Position numbers and translations under genes: made by a program. A stretch of 64,000 nt of DNA from Periconia sp. R9002. Lineage: Eukaryota; Ascomycota; Dothideomycetes; Pleosporales; Periconiaceae. Shown here one piece after another: positions 56,288 through 64,000 of the stretch. The DNA lies in assembly GCA_023627715.1 (NCBI GenBank), contig JAMAHW010000034.1, forward strand, positions 299,625 to 363,624, given 5' to 3'. The notes beneath the pieces are model-generated. The model was not told where the DNA came from. It ran no database searches and saw nothing but the letters and a program-made list of their open reading frames with translations. Each line of letters starts with the position of its first letter. The stretch's first letter is position 1.

Positions 56288-58671
56288 TCAGTGCGCCCCA
56301 CCATTCGCACCAACACTCGCCTCCAACTTTTCCACAATCGAGGCCGTCTTGTCCGTGTTGCCGTTCACACTATTGCCGACGTGTACACCACCGTTGAGGC
56401 GTGGTTGTGCGGGGCTCGCTTCGGGCGAGGGGATGTCGTGCGTGTTCGAGCGCTTGGGGCGAAAGGGGATGGGTGTTGAGGGGCGGGAGGATAGGAACTT
56501 TTTGTGGAGTTAGAAAGGGGTCTATAGAGGTAGAGTGGGGCGGAGGTAGAGAGGAGTGATTGGGGTAGGGGGAAGGGGTAAGGGGTAAGGTAAGGTATGT
56601 GGTGGATGGGTGGGGAGATTGGTAGTTCTGGGGAAGGAGAGTTGTGGGAGGGGAGGGGAGAGTATAGGTAGAGAGGATGGTATAGTGATTCGTCAGACTG
56701 GCAAGAGGGAACAAGGGAAGAAGGGAAGAAAGGGGCAAAAGGGAAGGAATCAGTAGAACAGGGAGAAGAAAAGGGAACAGTGGGAAAGTGAGAACCTGCA
56801 CATGTGATTGCTCAACATTCTACAAAATTGGGATACTCCCATACCAATCTCTCTACCTTTGGAAATCGAAAATGGAACAAAGACACATGAAACTGCTACG
56901 ACCCCCTCCCCGGGCTGAGATTGAGAAGATCACATACCGAAGACGCCGCCGACAGCAGCGCAATGAGAGAAGCTTGCACCACGTCCTCGTGGATACCCAC
57001 ACCCCACACACGCTGGTTCGAGCCTGCGGACGTGCATTCTATGTACGTCGCGGCCTTGACGCTGGCGTTCTGCGGGCCCATGGCGTGTTCCTTGTAGTCG
57101 GCGACATCGAGGTCGATGCCTAGGCGGCGCAGGGCGTCTGCGAGAGCGGAAATGGCGCCGTTGCCCGTGCCCGCGATTTCATGCTCGATGCCGTCGATTT
57201 CGATGACGCCCTTGAAGAGGCGCTTGAGGTTGCGGTTCGAGGCCGTCTTGCCGGGCTCCGGGGGCGCAGGCGACTTGGAGCGGTCGGCCGTGATGTCATA
57301 GTCGACGAGAGAGAAGCGCGGGTTGCGTTTGAGGTGGTAGGCGTCCTCGAAGAGCTTGGTGATTTCGGAGGGGAGGAGCTCGCGACCGAGCATGTCGGTT
57401 TCCTTTTGCACGATGCGTGAAAAGGCGACTTGCAGGCCTCGCGGCAGGTCGAGCTCGAGCTGCCGTTGGATGATCCAGGCCACGCCGCCTTTGCCGCTCT
57501 GCGAGTTGACGCGGATGATGGCCTCGTAGGTACGGCCGATATCCTGAGGATCCAGCGGGAGGTAAGGGACCTGCCACGGTGACTCGTCGGTGTACCCCAG
57601 TCGCTTGCGGGTCTGGAAGCCCTTCTTGATGGCATCCTGGTGCGATCCCGAGAAAGCGCACACGACGAGCTGGCCGCCATAGGGGGCGCGTGCGTGGACG
57701 GGGATCTTGTTGCAGGATTCGACGACATCGATGACCGATTTGAGGTCGGAGAAGTCGATGCCAGGGTGTATGCCTTGAGTGTACAGGTTGAGTGCCAGCG
57801 TGACAAGATCAACATTGCCAGTGCGCTCTCCATTGCCAAACAGTGTGCCCTCGACGCGATCTGCGCCAGCCATTTGAGCAAGCTCTGCCGCAGCTACCGC
57901 GCAGCCACGATCGTTGTGGGGGTGCAGACTGACGCAAATCTTCTCGCGCTCTGTAATGTGTGTGCAAAAGTATTCAATCTGGTCGGCGTACACGTTGGGC
58001 GTGCTCATCTCTACCGTTGCGGGCAGATTGAACACAATTGGGTTTTCCACGCTGGGTTCCCAAGCTGCCTTGACTGCCTCGCACACCTCGACGGCAAAGT
58101 CCATATTCGAGTCGGAGAAGGTCTCAGGGGAGAATTCGTATGCCCATTCCGTGCCCGCCTGCTCTGGGTCGTCTTTGGTGATGGACCTCGCGTACCGTGT
58201 GCACTCGACCGCTAGGGCCTTTGTCTCTTCGTTGTTCATGTTGAAGACGATTTGCTGGAAGCAGGGGCTCGTGGCGAGATAGAGGTGCAGAATGGCCTTT
58301 TTGGCGCCCTTGAGGGAGTCTACGGTGCGGCGGATGAGCTCTTTTCGGCACGGGGATAGGACTTGCAGCCATACGTCGTCGGGCACAACGCCCTCGGTCT
58401 CGACCACGCGGCGGGTGAAGTCGAAGTCTGTTTGCGAGGCAGAAGGGAATGAGACTTCAATCTCCTTGTAGCCGAGCTTGACGAGCATCTGAAAGTATTG
58501 CCATTTCTGGTCGCCATCCATGGGGTCTACCAGAGATTGGTTGCCGTCGCGTAGGTCGGTGGAGAGCCAGCGCGGCGGCTTGTCAATGGTTCTGGAGGGC
58601 CATTGTCGGTTGTCGAGCTTCAATGGCGCGAATTTTTTGTATTTGACCGAGGGATCTTTGAGCATAGGCAT
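56288..58671 (-). CDS. LEU4: 2-isopropylmalate synthase
   Basis: Two exons, 58671-56938 and 56497-56288, with a long 440-nt CT-rich intron (GTATGTG...AAAAAG, phase 0); 647 residues. Starts MPMLKDPSVKYKKF. Catalytic TIM barrel (about 40-330): STDLRDGNQSL (metal and substrate loop), HPHNDRGCAVA (metal His pair) and GTLFGNGERTGNVD. Linker and regulatory domain (about 410-570) include KNPRFSLVDYDITAD-like strands, FKGVIEIDGIEHEIAGTGNG, and a last strand with SASSFLSSRPSTP across the join; the tail (about 580-647) is Pro/Ser/Asn-rich. First step of leucine synthesis: acetyl-CoA plus 2-ketoisovalerate. The regulatory domain binds leucine for feedback. The frame is open 70 codons upstream without an ATG. 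Confidence 0.95.
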
Positions 58672-59411
58672 TGTGAGTGGGTGAGTAGTGGAGAAGTTTG
58701 AGGAAGGCGGCGGGGGTAGTGGTGTTGTGGTCGGTCGTACGGGTGGTATGCCGTATATGTACCTATGAGTCGCTGCGCCGTGAAGGAGGGCGAGGTGCAG
58801 AATACCAAAGAGGGGGCGGTGGTAGAGGTAGGTACTAGAATGGTGCAGCTGCAGGAATACGCCCTGGTGCAGGGAAAGCAATGAATGGGTTGAGTCAGTG
58901 AGAGTGATTCACACTGAAAAAAAGGTTTTGGGGGCTAACTGGACAAGACCCGGGAATGACAAAAGAAAGGCAAACAATTGGCATCCTGTCGATTGCGTAG
59001 TGACGGGCTTGAGCCAAAATTTCATGACCCATCCTTGCACGTGCCCCGCGCCTTTCCTTCGTTATGCGGGGCAGAGGGGCACAGGAGGGCGTCGCTCGGC
59101 CGACATCGGACCAGCCTTCGACTCAAACACTGGCCCAACCCCCCTACAATCAATGTACTTACATCCATCCAACATACATGGTGTATCCTTTTGCCTCATC
59201 AACGAGGCAACAAAGACTGCCAAATGGGGCACAGGTGAGACATCCTCCACCATTCAACGCTGCCGCTGTTCGCCCAACGGCTTCACCCGCATTCATCCAC
59301 GTCCCCCCGCATTCGCGCTACGTCAGTCGTGCATGGGCAAAATAGAACCACAGGAGCCATTCCACTTCCCAAAAGGGCCCATGCATGGCTATTTTGAACT
59401 GCTCTTCCGCC
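58672..59411. other. intergenic; LEU4 leader and promoter
   Basis: Upstream of LEU4. The minus strand stays open in the LEU4 frame to about 58881 (TTG at its start, no ATG). The rest shows no gene; it is also the 3' flank of the next minus-strand gene. Confidence 0.5.
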
Positions 59412-61295
59412 TCACGGAACCGGTATCCTCACGCCACAGCATCCTATACTCGTACCCCGGACCTCCACTATCCGTCCGAACCACATCCACACAAACTCAC
59501 TCAGAAAGGCCTTGTCTGCCTCACTCCACCTGTCCAGCCCCATACGGCTGACGTCTTCCTTGTCCACCACCACAACCCCTTCTTCGTCCTCGTTGCTGTT
59601 CTCGTCCTCGTCGTCGTCCGTCCTTTCCACCACATTGTTGACCACGTTAATGAGCTGCGTCGTCGATCGATGGAAATAGGCTATGATGGCTGTGGCAAGT
59701 CCCTCCCGGTAGTCCGACAGATCCCCCAGGAGGTCCAGGTCCCGCTCGCGCTCGCGGCTCGTGTATGCGTCTTGCTCCCCTGCTGAAGCCCACCACATGA
59801 AGCCGTTGTATGCAAGGTGTGACCATGTGATTGGCTCTACCATTTGCTCGCCCATGGTGCTATCCACATCGTCGTTTGCGTCGCCTCTCCGTCTCTTCGT
59901 TGCAAGCAACGCTGTTTGGTCGTTGTCGTCATCTTCGTTTCGCTCACCCTCATCCTCGCCCTTTAGCCCTGAATCCGTCGCCTCTTGCCCGTGTCTCCGT
60001 AATTCCCGCCAAAGCATCTTGAATCGCACCCAGTCCCTCTGGCTCGCCTTGATCTGCACGCCGTCTGATGTCTTCATCGTCGGCCACTTGCGCTGGGTCG
60101 GCGGTGCATCATACGTAGGTGGCATTTCCACCACAATGTCGTACAACTGCTTCTTCATTGTGATGATTTCATCCGTCGTGTTGGCTACCCATCCTGACAC
60201 GGGCCTGTCCTCTGATTTGGCAGCATCATTCATCCTCTCCAGCTCGCCTATATCGTTGACGCCTATCGAGAAGAGCGCAGGAAGACGGAGCAGTTGATCC
60301 GTGCCTGGTGATAAGAATTCAGCGGCGTGTGGGGGAATGCTGGACAGAACAGAAAGGTCGTATACTGTGCATATATTAGTTGGGTCCTCTTCCTTTCTCA
60401 TTTCTTTCCCGAGATCAACATACCAAATTCACAGCTCGCCTTGACCGGCGGACTACCCACGAACAGTATCCTTTTCCTCAGCAGCGCCGCCTGCTGTAGT
60501 CTGAATACAAGTGGCCCAAAAACCTCCACATACTTCAGCATGGACAGCGCGGGATGGTACGGTGGAAGTGACTGATCGCTTGGAGTAACATCCACGATGG
60601 TGCTGAGCGCCCGCGCCCTGCTGTGAGTGTTGTGCTGGCCATTGTCTGCCTTACCCCCCGCGCTACTGCTGTTCTTCGGTGCCGAGTGCTCTTCCCAAAA
60701 CTCCTCCAGCGGAGCTGTGGAGTTGGGATATTGTGCGAGGACAGCCGCAATACTGCGTAACCGTGCTGCCAACAGCCAACTCCTTCCTAATCGTCCGTAC
60801 GCGCGACTGACCAATATCCCCACGCTCACGAACTCGGCATTGCGCTCTTCCGTGCTCGCTTTGCCCTTGTGATAGGCACTCAGTCCTGCGTAGGATTGGT
60901 GTACAAAGTACACGAGGTCGTTCTTGACAGTGTGTAAGCCCGAAGGCAGCGATTTAAACTCGACGGCGCCATCGAGGGTAACTGGCACGCGAGTTAGCAA
61001 CTTTCCTTTCTTGATCCTCTCATATGTTGGATGCGATACTCTGAGAGACTTGGAGGGAATGGCGCAGTACCATCAACTGAGGTCCGTTTCCAGGCAATTG
61101 TGTAGCTACATGTAATCTGGTCAGCTTCTTTGGCATCAATGAAGGAGCTCCCGCCGCGCAAGCGCCAACGCGGACAGGCGAGCGCATGACATACCCAACT
61201 TTCTTGTCAAAGCGGATCAAAAATAGAGCGGAGAGCTGGGGCGGGACATTCTCCGCGCCCACATCGACTCCCGTCGCACTCGAGCTCGACGACAT
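59412..61295 (-). CDS. DENN/LCHN-type protein (DUF4484, Anr2-like)
   Basis: Four exons: 61295-61195, 61105-61071 (35 nt), 60981-60424 and 60364-59412; introns of 89, 89 and 59 nt; 548 residues. The joined N-terminus reads PPQLSALFLIRFDKKVGYTI, AWKRTSVDVTLDGAVEFKSL and PSGLHTVKNDLVYFVHQSYAG, the standard opening of the fungal LCHN/Anr2 family (DENN-related, DUF4484). Further marks: ERNAEFVSVGILVSRAYGRL, GRSWLLAARL, the small-loop KRILFVGSPPVKASCEFV and YDLSVLSSIP, a basic/acidic insertion around residues 380-400 (TKRRRGDANDDVD) and the C-terminal EFVWMWFGR..GCCGVRI. Family members are DENN-fold proteins thought to act in membrane traffic or as Rab regulators. The 35-nt exon is supported by frame, splice sites, a GCTAAC branch site and family similarity. 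Confidence 0.88.
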
Positions 61296-62789
61296 GACGG
61301 CGCAGATGCGATGGTTGAGGGTGGTGCGAGAGATGCCCGCGGCGCTGGGCTGGGGACAAGCGGGAGCGGGAACCTCTCGGCTGCAACTGCCCTGAGACGC
61401 TCTTCCACATTAGGAATGGTGCGGATGGAGGTGACGACGATAAACGTGTGGGGAAGTTTCGCGTCAATTGTACATTTCGGTAATATCTATGTTTCGAGAT
61501 GCGAAGAGGAAAATGACGAGAAATAAGTTTGTTTTTGATGTTCAATTTCTTGAAAGACAACCCATATAAGGTTTCTTTCTCTGGAAGCCATTTTGGGCTA
61601 GCCGTTTCTCTACCCAAAGCCTCTTCGTCCTCTACCACTTTCCGCCGACGCAGGCAGGATTCTGGACGGTTTAATAATTGATAGGTATGAACCCGTTATC
61701 GCAAAGCATTTCTATATTCGAATTCTTACTCTGGACAAGTGACCCGCAGTGTCCACCCTCCCACAGCCATCCGTGAACTATCGTTCGAATCTCCCATCGG
61801 GATATCATCTCACCCATCTCTGCTCGTAATTTTGGCCAATTAACAACTAATACGATTTTTCTCGACGTCAACCTCTAACTTAGCCCTTTCCTTTTCTCTA
61901 GCCTAAACCCTTTGCGCCTCTCAACTCAACTCCACGTCGTCCCTTTCGTCGACCCCTCCCCAACGAAACCCTCACCGTCCTTGTGCTTGTTTAGATCAAG
62001 TAATATCATTGCTTACAAGATTTATTGCAATGCAATACGACCTTATATCATCCTCTCCATGGTTCAATTGGGTTGCAATCTTTCGGTTCGCAGTAGAAAA
62101 TCCATTCTGGGGATAGGGTTCCAGCTGCGGAGGTTAGTGAGATACGCTGATACTATTCTCTATAACGAGGTAACAGACAACTCGATCTCAATGCCCCATC
62201 CAGAATACTTTCAAAACTCAGTCTACAGTCCATTCTCTTTACACCACTATACCAGTTAAAGCCTTATCACGTCCATACTCTGGTAGGTACAATGTCCGTC
62301 GATCATCATAAGGCTCGATGCAACCCATCCGCGGTATCAACACAGATAAAAAAGCTCCACATGGAAAGGTCCTTAGCCAAGGATCGTGCACACACGCAAA
62401 TCAATATAGGGTTGGCACTTGATTGATTGAGCGTATCGGTGGATTAGTGAGTCATCTCCTCCCAACAGAACCATTCATCCCCACCGTGCACTAACCAATG
62501 CCAGATTGTCAATACCGCAATGATGGGTATAAATGAATAGGCGAAATCGACCGTCTACCACACCGCTCATCATATTCGTCTCAATAATCAAAGGTACGCA
62601 CGGGAAAAGAATCACGCAAACGCAAACAAAGCAAGTGCATCTTGTAAGCCTGACAAGAATACCTTCCTCCTCAAACAAGCAATTGCAGCATTCTTTCCCT
62701 CATCCACTCCCTCATTCTTCAAACACCCCACTTCTAAAACCCTACTCCACAGAAACCCCCTTTGCAGACCCCACCCAAACCCCAAAACA
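61296..62789. other. intergenic, back-to-back promoters
   Basis: 1.5 kb between divergent genes. Left part is the promoter of the DENN-like gene; right part, CT-rich and C-rich from about 62650, is the leader of the small secreted protein gene. A GTTCGAATC box near 61794 looked like a tRNA B box but no tRNA fold fits. Confidence 0.5.
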
Positions 62790-63368
62790 ATGCAACTCCT
62801 CACCTACCTCACCCTCCTCGCCCCCGCCCTCCTCAGCGGCACACAAGCAAAATGCATAACAAGCTGGAAAGCCCCAAAATGGTAGTACCCTCCCTCCCCC
62901 TCCCCTACCCCATCCTCCCAGCCCCCCTCTAACCCATCAATCCATCCACATAGGCCCATCGACCGCACCGAACCCCAAAACCTCCTCCCCAACCTCTGCA
63001 AAACCAAACTCAGCGGGGCCTACGCCGCCGAGGGCCAGAAGTGGGCGTGCATGCCGCTCAAGGGGAGCCGCATCCAGGCCAAGTCGTTCGCCAACTTCAC
63101 GATCAAGTACGAGGGCGACGACCTCGAGGGCCAGATGAGCCAGTCCGATTGTGTTGAGTTGCTGTCGAGGGAGATTTCGGGGTGCTCGCATGGTGGGGTG
63201 AGTCAGGTGTTGGGGGGGTTTATAGTTGGGTAAGTGGATTCCCCCGCCCAGCGTAGAACTTTTCTTGGAAGTAGGGGAGGGAAGGGGGGAGAAGGGGATG
63301 TCGTTTTGCTAACTCGTTTTTTTTTTATTTTTTCTAGTGCGAGGCCCCAGTATTACGCCTGCACTTAA
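62790..63368 (+). CDS. small secreted six-cysteine protein
   Basis: Three exons: 62790-62881, 62954-63229 and 63338-63368, introns of 72 and 108 nt (GTAGTA...CATAG; GTAAGT with GCTAACT branch site...CTAG); 132 residues. A clear signal peptide (MQLLTYLTLLAPALLSGTQA, cut about residue 20) leads to a mature protein of about 112 residues with six cysteines (22, 46, 63, 97, 108 and 131), enough for three disulfides, and one N-glycosylation site (NFT, 78). The last exon carries only ARPQYYACT, which supplies the sixth Cys, so both introns must be removed. No enzyme motif or known family is recognised. Small size, secretion and paired Cys fit apoplastic fungal proteins, including candidate effectors, but this is a class, not a function. 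It is the last gene in the window. Confidence 0.75.
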
Positions 63369-64000
63369 GCCGGACCTCGAAGTCACAATCTCCATGGCTA
63401 GTATGCAGCTTAGCCCAGGTATCTACATAGGTAGTGTAGGGCCTCCCTCACCAGCTAAGCCTTGTGTTGGAAAAACAAGCATCACGGCGTCTTCGTATGA
63501 AATGTTCTCCCGGAGGAAAAGAGAGAATAGCCGGAATTGATGTCTACGTAGAATAAGTTGAATGTTTCTCACAAAGTACCGTCTTCGTCGTTCTTCCATT
63601 GTATTGAAAATGTAACTATATTCTAACCCCAATCGAGTACTGTTTTATTTTATTTTATTTTATTTTTTTTGCTAGCAATTAATTGGAAAAAGTACAGAAC
63701 GAATTGTCCGAACAATGTTCTCATCCCCCCTCCTTAACATTTCGTTTATATTTCTTTCTTTTCCTAACTCTTCCTTCATTGCAGTTACCTACCTACCTAA
63801 CCCTCCTGTTCCCCTCTTTACTTCACTGATCCCTTCACTCTGCACCCCCCCCTTCCCTCATCCCTCCCTCCCTCCCAATTTCCCAGACCTTTCATTGATA
63901 CTCCACCCTCCTCCCCTTCATCACATAACCTACCCACACCCACACCCTTCCCCTATATCCCACTCCCCCCCCCCCGTCCATCCCGTCCATCCCGTCCATC
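63369..64000. other. 3' flank with homopolymer runs
   Basis: 3' flank of the secreted protein gene, then TTTTA-type units (about 63643-63664) and strongly C/T-rich sequence to the window end, which could be the leader of a plus-strand gene beyond the edge. Confidence 0.45.
63973..64000 (+). repeat. CCCGTCCAT 9-mer tandem repeat at window edge
   Basis: Three exact units followed by C; the array may continue past the window. Confidence 0.7.

Noticed and set aside
61780..61810. Possible tRNA B box (GTTCGAATC)
   Set aside because: The T stem does not pair and no A box or cloverleaf fits on either strand.
1..64000. CRISPR array, integrated virus or rDNA
   Set aside because: No spaced direct repeats, viral genes or rRNA sequence seen; eukaryotic gene structure throughout.

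Overview
The window looks like a nuclear contig of a filamentous ascomycete, most likely a dothideomycete (Pleosporales-like). The evidence is intron-bearing genes with short introns (about 43 to 116 nt; GTAAGT/GTATGT donors, CTAAC-type branch sites, CAG/TAG acceptors), CT-rich leaders, and fungal families such as a Zn2Cys6 regulator, DUF1996, F-box/LRR-like proteins, a Cps1-type GT2 and a FRE-type ferric reductase. I placed the organism by gene content and intron style only; no rRNA or other marker is present. I found 21 intact protein-coding genes and one broken gene. By eye I saw no tRNA, rRNA, CRISPR array or intact transposon.

Left part (1-13.8 kb) is gene-poor and accessory-looking. It holds two related, otherwise unrecognised proteins (1595-3415 and 10116-11228, both minus) that share a domain with a TRDNNKPD core. 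It also holds a truncated rhodopsin-type membrane protein remnant (4536-4742) and a head-to-head pair of a beta-lactamase-like serine hydrolase and a cytochrome P450 (5171-8942).

Middle part: an MCT-like MFS transporter (13879-15425), a small probably mitochondrial protein (15656-16250), an acidic coiled-coil protein (16644-18218), a secreted DUF1996 protein (18857-20218), a single-pass sensor-like membrane protein (21413-22097), and a GT2 polysaccharide synthase (27224-28765) between two F-box genes. Then come four consecutive minus-strand genes: a DAL5-like MFS permease (31275-33020), a glutamine-synthetase-like ligase (33917-35396), a SCOT-type CoA transferase (35914-37603) and a Zn2Cys6 regulator (38020-40280). 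This set reads like a small catabolic cluster: uptake, gamma-glutamylation, CoA activation of a keto acid, and control.

Right part (41.9-64 kb) carries conserved housekeeping genes: a Herp/Usa1-like ubiquitin-like ER protein divergent from mitochondrial phosphatidylserine decarboxylase, a ferric reductase, 2-isopropylmalate synthase, a DENN/LCHN-type (DUF4484, Anr2-like) protein, and a small six-cysteine secreted protein. The spacers at 46.5-52.0 kb and 53.9-56.3 kb are long and full of microsatellites, and contain two kinds of short dispersed repeat. Introns were placed by hand from splice motifs and reading frame; every joined frame was checked for phase, but none is backed by transcripts.
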